A stretch of 64,000 bases of DNA from Litoditis marina (taxonomy: Eukaryota > Nematoda > Chromadorea > Rhabditida > Rhabditidae): assembly GCA_964036275.1 (NCBI GenBank), contig OZ038434.1, positions 27,513,511 to 27,577,510 of the forward strand, written 5' to 3'. The notes beneath the pieces were generated by a model. The model was given only the letters and a program-made list of their open reading frames with translations, searched no databases and was not told where the DNA came from. Positions 47,901 through 60,902 of this stretch are shown in pieces. The position numbers and the translations under genes are program-made. Every line of letters starts with the position of its first letter. The stretch's first letter is position 1.

Positions 47901-50633
47901 CAGACAAATGAGCAAAAGTTCGAGAGGGCCACAGTGCCAAACGAAAAGTTGTTCAACAGTCTAACATTCTAACTTTCACAAAAAAAACAATCTAGTGGGA
48001 AAAGAAAACAAAAAAGAGAAAGGAAAGTTAGAAAAGGAGAGAGAAAGAGAGAAGGAAAGGACAATGATAAGAAGAAAAAGGATATGAAGAAGAAAAAAAC
48101 AAAGAAAGACAAAAACAGCAAGTGATCAAGGAAAGGGAATTCCAGGCTAACCAACAACATTTTGACAAACATTGAACACTTTAGATAGTCAGACAAATGA
48201 GCAAAAGTTCGAGAGGGCCACAGTGCCAAACGAAAAGTTGTTCAACAGTCTAACATTCTAACTTTCACAAAAAAAAACAATCTAGTGGGAATAGAAAACA
48301 AAAAAGAGAAAGGAAATTTAGAAAAGGAGAGAGAAAGAGAGAAGGAAAGGACAATGATAAGAAGAAAAAGGATATGAAGAAGAAAAAAACAAAGAAAGAC
48401 AAAAAACAGCAAGCATAGGTGCGATGCCCCGGTTAATTGATCGGGAGACCTTCAACTTTTCCTTCAACTGGGCTAGGGGGAACCCATAACTTTCCCAACA
48501 ACTAGGTTTTTCGGATAATTATCCAGGAGAACCTATAAATTCTTACTTTTTTTGCGGAGGGGATGTTTAAATGTTGCACCCCTCAAACCGACACTATACC
48601 ACCTACGACAGCAAGTGATCAAGGAAAGAGAATTCCAGGCTAACCCACAGCATTTATACTAACAATGAACACTTTAGATAGTCAGACAAATGAGCAAAAG
48701 TTCGAGAGGGCCACAGTGCCAAACGAAAAGTTGTTCAACAGTCTAACATTCTAACTTTCACAAAAAAAACAATCTAGTGGGAAAAGAAAACAAAAAAGAG
48801 AAAGGAAAGTTAGAAAAGGAGAGAGAAAGAGAGAAGGAAAGGACAATGATAAGAAGAAAAAGGATATGAAGAAGAAAAAAACAAAGAAAGACAAAAACAG
48901 CAAGTGATCAAGGAAAGGGAATTCCAGGCTAACCAACAACATTTTGACAAACATTGAACACTTTAGATAGTCAGACAAATGAGCAAAAGTTCGAGAGGGC
49001 CACAGTGCCAAACGAAAAGTTGTTCAACAGTCTAACATTCTAACTTTCACAAAAAAAAACAATCTAGTGGGAATAGAAAACAAAAAAGAGAAAGGAAATT
49101 TAGAAAAGGAGAGAGAAAGAGAGAAGGAAAGGACAATGATAAGAAGAAAAAGGATATGAAGAAGAAAAAAACAAAGAAAGACAAAAAACAGCAAGCATAG
49201 GTGCGATGCCCCGGTTAATTGATCGGGAGACCTTCAACTTTTCCTTCAACTGGGCTAGGGGGAACCCATAACTTTCCCAACAACTAGGTTTTTCGGATAA
49301 TTATCCAGGAGAACCTATAAATTCTTACTTTTTTTGCGGAGGGGATGTTTAAATGTTGCACCCCTCAAACCGACACTATACCACCTACGACAGCAAGTGA
49401 TCAAGGAAAGAGAATTCCAGGCTAACCCACAGCATTTATACTAACAATGAACACTTTAGATAGTCAGACAAATGAGCAAAAGTTCGAGAGGGCCACAGTG
49501 CCAAACGAAAAGTTGTTCAACAGTCTAACATTCTAACTTTCACAAAAAAAACAATCTAGTGGGAAAAGAAAACAAAAAAGAGAAAGGAAAGTTAGAAAAG
49601 GAGAGAGAAAGAGAGAAGGAAAGGACAATGATAAGAAGAAAAAGGATATGAAGAAGAAAAAAACAAAGAAAGACAAAAACAGCAAGTGATCAAGGAAAGG
49701 GAATTCCAGGCTAACCAACAACATTTTGACAAACATTGAACACTTTAGATAGTCAGACAAATGAGCAAAAGTTCGAGAGGGCCACAGTGCCAAACGAAAA
49801 GTTGTTCAACAGTCTAACATTCTAACTTTCACAAAAAAAAACAATCTAGTGGGAATAGAAAACAAAAAAGAGAAAGGAAATTTAGAAAAGGAGAGAGAAA
49901 GAGAGAAGGAAAGGACAATGATAAGAAGAAAAAGGATATGAAGAAGAAAAAAACAAAGAAAGACAAAAAACAGCAAGCATAGGTGCGATGCCCCGGTTAA
50001 TTGATCGGGAGACCTTCAACTTTTCCTTCAACTGGGCTAGGGGGAACCCATAACTTTCCCAACAACTAGGTTTTTCGGATAATTATCCAGGAGAACCTAT
50101 AAATTCTTACTTTTTTTGCGGAGGGGATGTTTAAATGTTGCACCCCTCAAACCGACACTATACCACCTACGACAGCAAGTGATCAAGGAAAGAGAATTCC
50201 AGGCTAACCCACAGCATTTATACTAACAATGAACACTTTAGATAGTCCGACAAATGAGCAAAAGTTCGAGAGGGCCACAGTGCCAAACGAAAAGTTGCTC
50301 AACAGTCTAACATTCTACCTTTCACAAAAAAAACAATCTAGTGGGAATAGAAAACAAAAAAGAGAAAGGAAAGTTAGAAAAGGAGAGAGAAAGAGAGAAG
50401 GGAAGGACAATGATAAGAAGAAAAAGGATATGAAGAAGAAAAAACAAAGAAAGACCAAAACAGCAAGTGATCAAGGAAAGAGAATTCCAGGCTAACCAAC
50501 AACATTTTGACAAACATTGAACACTTTAGATAGTCAGACAAATGAGCAAAAGTTCGAGAGGGCCACAGTGCCAAACGAAAAGTTGTTCAACAGTCTAACA
50601 TTCTAACTTTCACAACAAAAAAAACAATCTAGT
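41915..50633. repeat. Satellite A: ~290-bp monomers with a 782-bp higher-order unit
   Basis: Each monomer runs from CCAGGCTAACCAACAACATT through GGGCCACAGTGCCAAACG to a purine-only tract of more than 100 nt (GAGAGAAAGAGAGAAGGAAA and onward). From about 43.9 kb pairs of monomers are joined by a 206-bp spacer (GCATAGGTGCGATGCCCCGG to ACCACCTACGACAGCAAG), repeating every 782 bp. Spacers occur near 43,925, 44,707, 45,489, 46,851, 47,633, 48,415, 49,197 and 49,979. The block at 42.9-43.9 kb reappears at 45.8-46.8 kb (offset 2,924). The recurring minus-strand 63-92-aa frames are by-products of the array. The array begins about 420 bp 5' of the truncated DUF273 gene. Confidence 0.97.
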
Positions 50634-51114
50634 AACTTTTTCAAACTGATAATTATAACAGCTCTGGTTCACGAAACGGTTTCACACCGTTTTGAAAAGT
50701 CGATTCACACTTGACCATGTTCAGCAGAAAATGGGCGGAGTCTGAAAGTGCAATACTAACAGTCTGCGTCTCCAGGCTCACTACACTGTCTCGCGCGCCC
50801 TCCAGTCTGCGCCTCTCACGTCTAACCACACTGTCTGGCGCCGACACCGAAATCAAGCATCAAGCGAAAACGAAATATTAGCACGATTACAAAACTACAT
50901 TAAAACTGGGCACGGGGAGTTGATAGTGAGCTATAGATAGTGACCAAGGCATCGTTGCGGTTTCGTCTCCAACCACATCAAGAATGAGGCAATCTGGCAT
51001 CTAACTACTAACACAGGCGAAATCGAATGTCATGTTGAGAGAAAAAGTTATGTAAACGTGAATAATTAGTAGAGAACCCTATTTAGAATGAACTTTATGT
51101 ACACGCCGGTTATT
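50634..51114. other. Unique spacer between the two satellites
   Basis: About 480 bp of non-repetitive sequence with no exon that I can support. Contains a short inverted motif GAAACGGTTTCACACCGTTTT near 50,670. Confidence 0.6.
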
Positions 51115-51190
51115 GTTTTAGTGTATTTACGTAACTTGTTTTATTCGCAATTTCCTGCGAATAAAACAAGTTACGTAAATACACTAAAAC
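51115..51190. repeat. Perfect 35-bp inverted repeat at the edge of satellite B
   Basis: Arms 51,115-51,149 and 51,156-51,190 are exact reverse complements with a 6-nt ATTTCC loop (core GTATTTACGTAACTTGTTTT). The right arm runs directly into the first satellite monomer, and the same arm sequence recurs inside the array. Confidence 0.95.
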
Positions 51191-54100
51191 TAAGTTTCTT
51201 ACTCACTCACATAATTCGGTGAGTGAGCCTTAGAAAAGTTGAAAACAATGTTCAGCCTGTTTGACACGTTGGTTTGTACTTTGCTAATCGTTTTACATGA
51301 AAGAAAGATTAGGAACTATAAAGTAAAGTTGAACTTGCTTACAATCTTACTCACTCACATAATTCTGTGAGTGACCCTTAGAAAAGTTGAAAACAATGTT
51401 CAGCCTGTTTGACACGTTGGTTCTACTTTGCTGATCGTTTTACATGAAAGAAAGGTTAGGAACTATAAAGTAAAGTTGAACTTGCTCACAATCTTACTCA
51501 CTCACATAATTCTGTGAGTGAGCCTTAGAAAAGTTGAAAACAATGTTCAGCCTGTTTGACACGTTGGTTTGTACTTTGCTGATCGTTTTACATGAAAGAA
51601 AGGTTAGGAACTATAAAGTAAAGTTGAACTTGCTTACAATCTTACTCACTCACATAATTCTGTGAGTGAGTCTTAGAAAAGTTGAAAACAATGTTCAGCC
51701 TGTTTAACACGTTGGTTTGTACTTTGCTAATCGTTTTACATGAAGGAAAGATTAGGAACTATAAAGTAAAGTTGAACTTGCTTACAATCTTACTCACTCA
51801 CATAATTCTGTGAGTGAGCCTCAGAAAAGTTAAAAACAATGTTCAGCCTGTTTAACACGTTGGTTTGTACTTTGCTGATCGTTTTACATGAAAAAAAAGA
51901 TTAGGAACTATAAAGTAAAGTTGAACTTGCTTACAATCTTACTCACTCACATAATTCTGTGAGTGAGTCTTAGAAAAGTTGAAAACAATGTTCAGCCTGT
52001 TTAACACGTTGGTTTGTACTTTGCTAATCGTTTTACATGAAGGAAAGATTAGGAACTATAAAGTAAAGTTGAACTTGCTTACAATCTTACTCACTCACAT
52101 AATTCTGTGAGTGAGTCTTAGAAAAGTTGAAAACAATGTTCAGCCTGTTTAACACGTTGGTTTGTACTTTGCTAATCGTTTTACATGAAAGAAAGATTAG
52201 GAACTATAAAGTAAAGTTGAACTTGCTTACAATCTTACTCACTCACATAATTCTGTGAGTGAGTCTTAGAAAAGTTGAAAACAATGTTCAGCCTGTTTGA
52301 CACGTTGGTTTGTACTTTGCTGATCGTTTTACATGAAAGAAAGGTTAGGGACTATAAAGTAAAGTTGAACTTGCTTACAATCTTACTCACTCACATAATT
52401 CTGTGAGTGAGCCTTAGAAAAGTTGAAAACAATGTTCAGCCTGTTTAACACGTTGGTTTGTACTTTGCTAATCGTTTTACATGAAAAAAAGATTAGGAAC
52501 TATAAAGTAAAGTTGAACTTGCTTACAATCTTACTCACTCACATAATTCTGTGAGTGAGTCTTAGAAAAGTTGAAAACAATGTTCAGCCTGTTTAACACG
52601 TTGGTTTGTACTTTGCTAATCGTTTTACATGAAGGAAAGATTAGGAACTATAAAGTAAAGTTGAACTTGCTTACAATCTTACTCACTCACATAATTCTGT
52701 GAGTGAGTCTTAGAAAAGTTGAAAACAATGTTCAGCCTGTTTAACACGTTGGTTTGTACTTTGCTAATCGTTTTACATGAAAGAAAGATTAGGAACTATA
52801 AAGTAAAGTTGAACTTGCTTACAATCTTACTCACTCACATAATTCTGTGAGTGAGTCTTAGAAAAGTTGAAAACAATGTTCAGCCTGTTTGACACGTTGG
52901 TTTGTACTTTGCTGATCGTTTTACATGAAAGAAAGGTTAGGAACTATAAAGTAAAGTTGAACTTGCTTACAATCTTACTCACTCACATAATTCTGTGAGT
53001 GAGCCTTAGAAAAGTTGAAAACAATGTTCAGCCTGTTTAACACGTTGGTTTGTACTTTGCTAATCGTTTTACATGAAGGAAAGATTAGGAACTATAAAGT
53101 AAAGTTGAACTTGCTTACAATCTTACTCACTCACATAATTCTGTGAGTGAGTCTTAGAAAAGTTGAAAACAATGTTCAGCCTGTTTAACACGTTGGTTTG
53201 TACTTTGCTAATCGTTTTACATGAAAGAAAGGTTAGGGACTATAAAGTAAAGTTGAACTTGCTTACAATCTTACTCACTCACATAATTCTGTGAGTGAGC
53301 CTTAGAAAAGTTGAAAACAATGTTCAGCCTGTTTAACACGTTGGTTTGTACTTTGCTAATCGTTTTACATGAAAGAAAGATTAGGAACTATAAAGTAAAG
53401 TTGAACTTGCTTACAATCTTACTCACTCACATAATTCTGTGAGTGAGTCTTAGAAAAGTTGAAAACAATGTTCAGCCTGTTTAACACGTTGGTTTGTACT
53501 TTGCTAATCGTTTTACATGAAGGAAAGATTAGGAACTATAAAGTAAAGTTGAACTTGCTTACAATCTTACTCACTCACATAATTCTGTGAGTGAGTCTTA
53601 GAAAAGTTGAAAACAATGTTCAGCCTGTTTAACACGTTGGTTTGTACTTTGCTAATCGTTTTACATGAAAGAAAGATTAGGAACTATAAAGTAAAGTTGA
53701 ACTTGCTTACAATCTTACTCACTCACATAATTCTGTGAGTGAGTCTTAGAAAAGTTGAAAACAATGTTCAGCCTGTTTGACACGTTGGTTTGTACTTTGC
53801 TGATCGTTTTACATGAAAGAAAGGTTAGGAACTATAAAGTAAAGTTGAACTTGCTTACAATCTTACTCACTCACATAATTCTGTGAGTGAGTCTTAGAAA
53901 AGTTGAAAACAATGTTCAGCCTGTTTAACACGTTGGTTTGTACTTTGCTAATCGTTTTACATGAAGGAAAGATTAGGAACTATAAAGTAAAGTTGAACTT
54001 GCTTACAATCTTACTCACTCACATAATTCTGTGAGTGAGTCTTAGAAAAGTTGAAAACAATGTTCAGCCTGTTTGACACGTTGGTTTGTACTTTGCTGAT

Positions 54101-55210
54101 CGTTTTACATGAAAGAAAGGTTAGGAACTATAAAGTAAAGTTGAACTTGCTTACAATCTTACTCACTCACATAATTCTGTGAGTGAGTCTTAGAAAAGTT
54201 GAAAACAATGTTCAGCCTGTTTAACACGTTGGTTTGTACTTTGCTAATCGTTTTACATGAAAGAAAGATTAGGAACTATAAAGTAAAGTTGAACTTGCTT
54301 ACAATCTTACTCACTCACATAATTCTGTGAGTGAGCCTTAGAAAAGTTGAAAACAATGTTCAGCCTGTTTAACACGTTGGTTTGTACTTTGCTAATCGTT
54401 TTACATGAAGGAAAGATTAGGAACTATAAAGTAAAGTTGAACTTGCTTACAATCTTACTCACTCACATAATTCTGTGAGTGAGTCTTAGAAAAGTTGAAA
54501 ACAATGTTCAGCCTGTTTAACACGTTGGTTTGTACTTTGCTAATCGTTTTACATGAAGGAAAGATTAGGAACTATAAAGTAAAGTTGAACTTGCTTACAA
54601 TCTTACTCACTCACATAATTCTGTGAGTGAGCCTTAGAAAAGTTGAAAACAATGTTCAGCCTGTTTGACACGTTGGTTTGTACTTTGCTAATCGTTTTAC
54701 ATGAAAGAAAGATTAGGAACTATAAAGTAAAGTTGAACTTGCTTACAATCACTCACTCACATAATTGTGTGAGCGAATAAAACAAGTTACGTAAATACAC
54801 TAAAACTAAGTTTCTTACTCACTCACATAATTCTGTGAGTGAGGCTCAGAAAAGTTGAAAACAATGTTCAGCCTGTTTGACACGTTGGTTTGTACTTTAC
54901 TAATCGTTTTACATGAAAGAAAGATTAGGAACTATAAAGTAAAGTTGAACTTGCTTACAATCTTACTCACTCACATAATTCTGTGAGCGAATAAAACAAG
55001 TTACGTAAATACACTGAAACTAAGTTTCTTACTCACTCACATAATTCTGTGAGTGAGCCTCAGAAAAGTTGAAAACAATGTTCAGCCTGTTTGACACGTT
55101 GGTTTGTACTTTGCTAATCGTTTTACATGAAAGAAAGATTAGGAACTATAAAGTGAAGTTGAACTTGCTTACAATCTTACTCACTCACATAATTCTGTGA
55201 GTGAGCCTTA
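51191..55210. repeat. Satellite B: ~148-bp monomers, each with a palindrome
   Basis: About 24 head-to-tail monomers of 147-149 bp up to 54.76 kb, then variant monomers to 55,210. Each contains CTCACTCACA and TGTGAGTGAG separated by six bases, plus a body with GTTCAGCCTGTTT and ATCGTTTTACATGAA. Diagnostic positions (TTGACACG or TTAACACG, GCTGATCG or GCTAATCG, AAAGAAAGG, AAGGAAAGA or AAAGAAAGA) define subtypes whose order partly repeats every four monomers. From 54,774 some monomers are joined to the GCGAATAAAACAAGTTACG segment of the edge hairpin. No coding content. Confidence 0.97.
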
Positions 55211-55709
55211 GAGAAGAGCGCCAACTAGAATCAACTCAGACAAAAATCTTAATATTCGTTTTTTTTGCATTGAGCAGTAGTTTTCTACCTCCATGTTAGA
55301 ACATAACGTGATCCTCATGTCAGAACAAAACGTGAAAACCAGTGTTCATTAATTCAGCAATGAAAGTAAAAAGAGAACAGAGACTAGATAAGGTGTGAAT
55401 TAAAACAAAATGATTATCAACCAAAACAAGTAGCTTCTAAACGGGCAACTATCTAACTTCACACATGACCAGTAACATAAATACAACAAAATATTATTCC
55501 AATTAATTCACCAAGTACTTTTCATTTTATTCGCATTACACGTAATCGATTTTAGCGCTCAGTTGTTATATCTATGATCACTTCCAACTCTGTTTCCCGC
55601 CTGAAACCATTATATAGTCGTCGCCAACGGAAAGGCGGCAGGGTACTGTAGATCTCATTTTCCGCTGTGTATGCACCCATGTAATAGATTCCAAGCTTGG
55701 TGGTTATGT

Positions 55710-55780
55710 GCTCCGAAAGCGTAGTGATTAGCGCCCTACTACGAAACTTTTGCTCGCAGGTTCGATTCCTGCGAGAGACA
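55710..55780 (+). pseudogene. tRNA-like sequence in the satellite B core, copy 1
   Basis: A perfect B-box (GGTTCGATTCC, 55,759-55,769) sits in a 5-bp T stem. GCGTAGTGATTAGCGC forms a plausible D arm with an A-box-like TAGTGATTAGCGCC. The anticodon arm does not pair, and the acceptor halves are not complementary. I read it as a tRNA-derived remnant carried by the higher-order repeat. Pol III promoter activity is possible but untested. Confidence 0.6.
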
Positions 55781-58590
55781 AATATTTATAAATTGGGCAC
55801 CCACTATAACACGTTTCTCATGACGACCGGTTAGAGACTAGGAGAGCGCAGGCGCAGAGACAGCTTCCACGGTACACGTTTTGACCTGAAATAATACTAT
55901 CAACATCAAGTCAGAAATTGAAGCGTATTTTAAACTTCTGCGGAATCGGAAGTTTGAACCAAACCTAGTACAAACAGACTCAACAACAATTTGTGTGAAA
56001 TACTTATGAGAGTAATGTGAAAAAAAAAGTTCTAAAAAAGTATTTTCCGTTCAAGACAGGATAAAATAGTTCGTTCCACTTAACTGCAACGTTTCTATGA
56101 CACATAGCGGAAAATTTCAAAAATTTTCTAAATACATCCTATCTTTAAGTATTCTAGTCCGCCATTACTCACAGAATTCTGTGAATCCAATACAAATCAC
56201 TCACAAAATTCTGCGGATACTCACATAATTCTGCGGATCTGTCTCACTGAAAAGTATATGATCCAAAAATATCGAAAATTACCAAATAGACCTGAAATTT
56301 CATGTGTAGGTTGGGCTTACATGTATCTTGCCCTTCTGAAATTTTTTTTCGATAAAATTAGAAAACCGCAGAAATATCGACCGAAAACGGGTTGTACTTT
56401 GCATAATCGTATTACATGAAAGAAAGATTAGGAACTATAAAGTAAAGTTGAACTTGCTTACAATCTTACTCACTCACATAATTGTGTGAGCGAATAAAAC
56501 AAGTTACGTAAATACACTAAAACTAAGTTTCTTACTCACTCACATAATTCTGTGAGTGAGGCTCAGAAAAGTTGAAAACAATGTTCAGCCTGTTTGACAC
56601 GTTGGTTTGTACTTTACTAATCGTTTTACATGAAAGAAAGATTAGGAACTATAAAGTAAAGTTGAACTTGCTTACAATCTTACTCACTCACATAATTCTG
56701 TGAGTGACCCTTAGAAAAGTTGAAAACAATGTTCAGCCTGTTTGACACGTTGGTTTGTACTTTACTAATCGTTTTACATGAAAGAAAGATTAGGAACTAT
56801 AAAGTAAAGTTGAACTTGCTTACAATCTTACTCACTCACATAATTCTGTGAGTGAGGCTCAGAAAAGTTGAAAACAATGTTCAGCCTGTTTGACACGTTG
56901 GTTTGTACTTTGCTAATCGTTTTACATGAAAGAAAGATTAGGAACTATAAAGTAAAGTTGAACTTGCTTACAATCACTCACTCACATAATTGTGTGAGCG
57001 AATAAAACAAGTTACGTAAATACACTAAAACTAAGTTTCTTACTCACTCACATAATTCTGTGAGTGAGGCTCAGAAAAGTTGAAAACAATGTTCAGCCTG
57101 TTTGACACGTTGGTTTGTACTTTACTAATCGTTTTACATGAAAGAAAGATTAGGAACTATAAAGTAAAGTTGAACTTGCTTACAATCTTACTCACTCACA
57201 TAATTCTGTGAGTGAGCCTTAGAAAAGTTGAAAACAATGTTCAGCCTGTTTAACACGTTGGTTTGTACTTTGCTAATCGTTTTACATGAAGGAAAGATTA
57301 GGAACTATAAAGTAAAGTTGAACTTGCTTACAATCTTACTCACTCACATAATTCTGTGAGTGAGTCTTAGAAAAGTTGAAAACAATGTTCAGCCTGTTTA
57401 ACACGTTGGTTTGTACTTTGCTAATCGTTTTACATGAAGGAAAGATTAGGAACTATAAAGTAAAGTTGAACTTGCTTACAATCTTACTCACTCACATAAT
57501 TCTGTGAGTGAGCCTTAGAAAAGTTGAAAACAATGTTCAGCCTGTTTGACACGTTGGTTTGTACTTTGCTAATCGTTTTACATGAAAGAAAGATTAGGAA
57601 CTATAAAGTAAAGTTGAACTTGCTTACAATCACTCACTCACATAATTGTGTGAGCGAATAAAACAAGTTACGTAAATACACTAAAACTAAGTTTCTTACT
57701 CACTCACATAATTCTGTGAGTGAGGCTCAGAAAAGTTGAAAACAATGTTCAGCCTGTTTGACACGTTGGTTTGTACTTTACTAATCGTTTTACATGAAAG
57801 AAAGATTAGGAACTATAAAGTAAAGTTGAACTTGCTTACAATCTTACTCACTCACATAATTCTGTGAGCGAATAAAACAAGTTACGTAAATACACTGAAA
57901 CTAAGTTTCTTACTCACTCACATAATTCTGTGAGTGAGCCTCAGAAAAGTTGAAAACAATGTTCAGCCTGTTTGACACGTTGGTTTGTACTTTGCTAATC
58001 GTTTTACATGAAAGAAAGATTAGGAACTATAAAGTGAAGTTGAACTTGCTTACAATCTTACTCACTCACATAATTCTGTGAGTGAGCCTTAGAGAAGAGC
58101 GCCAACTAGAATCAACTCAGACAAAAATCTTAATATTCGTTTTTTTTGCATTGAGCAGTAGTTTTCTACCTCCATGTTAGAACATAACGTGATCCTCATG
58201 TCAGAACAAAACGTGAAAACCAGTGTTCATTAATTCAGCAATGAAAGTAAAAAGAGAACAGAGACTAGATAAGGTGTGAATTAAAACAAAATGATTATCA
58301 ACCAAAACAAGTAGCTTCTAAACGGGCAACTATCTAACTTCACACATGACCAGTAACATAAATACAACAAAATATTATTCCAATTAATTCACCAAGTACT
58401 TTTCATTTTATTCGCATTACACGTAATCGATTTTAGCGCTCAGTTGTTATATCTATGATCACTTCCAACTCTGTTTCCCGCCTGAAACCATTATATAGTC
58501 GTCGCCAACGGAAAGGCGGCAGGGTACTGTAGATCTCATTTTCCGCTGTGTATGCACCCATGTAATAGATTCCAAGCTTGGTGGTTATGT

Positions 58591-58661
58591 GCTCCGAAAG
58601 CGTAGTGATTAGCGCCCTACTACGAAACTTTTGCTCGCAGGTTCGATTCCTGCGAGAGACA
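58591..58661 (+). pseudogene. tRNA-like sequence in the satellite B core, copy 2
   Basis: Identical to 55,710-55,780 at an offset of 2,881 bp, in the second higher-order unit. Confidence 0.6.
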
Positions 58662-60554
58662 AATATTTATAAATTGGGCACCCACTATAACACGTTTCTC
58701 ATGACGACCGGTTAGAGACTAGGAGAGCGCAGGCGCAGAGACAGCTTCCACGGTACACGTTTTGACCTGAAATAATACTATCAACATCAAGTCAGAAATT
58801 GAAGCGTATTTTAAACTTCTGCGGAATCGGAAGTTTGAACCAAACCTAGTACAAACAGACTCAACAACAATTTGTGTGAAATACTTATGAGAGTAATGTG
58901 AAAAAAAAAGTTCTAAAAAAGTATTTTCCGTTCAAGACAGGATAAAATAGTTCGTTCCACTTAACTGCAACGTTTCTATGACACATAGCGGAAAATTTCA
59001 AAAATTTTCTAAATACATCCTATCTTTAAGTATTCTAGTCCGCCATTACTCACAGAATTCTGTGAATCCAATACAAATCACTCACAAAATTCTGCGGATA
59101 CTCACATAATTCTGCGGATCTGTCTCACTGAAAAGTATATGATCCAAAAATATCGAAAATTACCAAATAGACCTGAAATTTCATGTGTAGGTTGGGCTTA
59201 CATGTATCTTGCCCTTCTGAAATTTTTTTTCGATAAAATTAGAAAACCGCAGAAATATCGACCGAAAACGGGTTGTACTTTGCATAATCGTATTACATGA
59301 AAGAAAGATTAGGAACTATAAAGTAAAGTTGAACTTGCTTACAATCTTACTCACTCACATAATTGTGTGAGCGAATAAAACAAGTTACGTAAATACACTA
59401 AAACTAAGTTTCTTACTCACTCACATAATTCTGTGAGTGAGGCTCAGAAAAGTTGAAAACAATGTTCAGCCTGTTTGACACGTTGGTTTGTACTTTACTA
59501 ATCGTTTTACATGAAAGAAAGATTAGGAACTATAAAGTAAAGTTGAACTTGCTTACAATCTTACTCACTCACATAATTCTGTGAGTGACCCTTAGAAAAG
59601 TTGAAAACAATGTTCAGCCTGTTTGACACGTTGGTTTGTACTTTACTAATCGTTTTACATGAAAGAAAGATTAGGAACTATAAAGTAAAGTTGAACTTGC
59701 TTACAATCTTACTCACTCACATAATTCTGTGAGTGAGGCTCAGAAAAGTTGAAAACAATGTTCAGCCTGTTTGACACGTTGGTTTGTACTTTGCTAATCG
59801 TTTTACATGAAAGAAAGATTAGGAACTATAAAGTAAAGTTGAACTTGCTTACAATCACTCACTCACATAATTGTGTGAGCGAATAAAACAAGTTACGTAA
59901 ATACACTAAAACTAAGTTTCTTACTCACTCACATAATTCTGTGAGTGAGGCTCAGAAAAGTTGAAAACAATGTTCAGCCTGTTTGACACGTTGGTTTGTA
60001 CTTTACTAATCGTTTTACATGAAAGAAAGATTAGGAACTATAAAGTAAAGTTGAACTTGCTTACAATCTTACTCACTCACATAATTCTGTGAGCGAATAA
60101 AACAAGTTACGTAAATACACTAAAACTAAGTTTCTTACTCACTCACATAATTCTGTGAGTGAGCCTCAGAAAAGTTGAAAACAATGTTCAGCCTGTTTGA
60201 CACGTTGGTTTGTACTTTGCTAATCGTTTTACATGAAAGAAAGATTAGGAACTATAAAGTGAAGTTGAACTTGCTTACAATCTTACTCACTCACATAATT
60301 CTGTGAGTGAGCCTTAGAGAAGAGCGCCAACTAGAATCAACTCAGACAAAAATCTTAATATTCGTTTTTTTTGCATTGAGCAGTAGTTTTCTACCTCCAT
60401 GTTAGAACATAACGTGATCCTCATGTCAGAACAAAACGTGAAAACCAGTGTTCATTAATTCAGCAATGAAAGTAAAAAGAGAACAGAGACTAGATAAGGT
60501 GTGAATTAAAACAAAATGATTATCAACCAAAACAAGTAGCTTCTAAACGGGCAA

Positions 60555-60902
60555 CTATCTTTGAGTGGGCGAGGTAAACCATCTTGAAACTTTGAGTGGG
60601 CGAGGTAAACCATCTTGACGAGGTTTACCCAAACGGTGTAGAATAGAGATATTGGATGGAGAAACGGACACCAAATTGAAAATTGCATTCACCTTTTTCT
60701 TTGTTGAAGAATCCTCTGGTAGGCCATAAATAGTGAGACATCGACGATCATGGAAACGGTGGAGTTCAGATTGAATAATGGTGGGCAGAGATTGGGTCAG
60801 ACTGTCGAGTTTGGAGTTGAGTGTTTTTATTTCACTCAAAATGGTGGAAAAATGGGTTCGAGATGGTACCATTTTTGGACGAGGTGATGGCATATTAATC
60901 AA
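60555..60902 (-). pseudogene. Truncated LINE ORF1, copy 2
   Basis: The N-terminal ~103 codons of the 327-codon ORF1 at 17,290-18,273 are reproduced exactly (through LHRLGKPR and RPLKV). The frame then enters a short tandem repeat at the duplication breakpoint and satellite core sequence, and stops. The RRM-like core is cut. Confidence 0.9.

Larger units (their letters stand above)
55211..60559. repeat. Higher-order units of satellite B with a 1.1-kb unique core
   Basis: Units start at GAGAAGAGCGCCAACTAG: 55,211-58,091 (2,881 bp), 58,092-60,316 (2,225 bp) and 60,317-60,559 (truncated). Each complete unit has a core of about 1.1 kb of non-satellite DNA, including a tRNA-like sequence, followed by variable numbers of 148-bp monomers. 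The second unit lacks about 656 bp of monomers compared with the first. Cores are identical where compared. The third unit is cut at GGGCAACTATCT by the duplicated segment. Confidence 0.95.

Noticed and set aside
42015..50574. Recurring minus-strand frames beginning MALWPSRTFAHLSD or MSKCCWLAWNS
   Set aside because: They repeat with the ~290-bp satellite monomers, end in polypyrimidine-encoded Leu/Phe/Ser runs and change frame with A-run length. They are by-products of the array.
51191..60559. CRISPR-like regular repeats
   Set aside because: The 148-bp units are head-to-tail without unique spacers, and the sequence is eukaryotic. It is a satellite.
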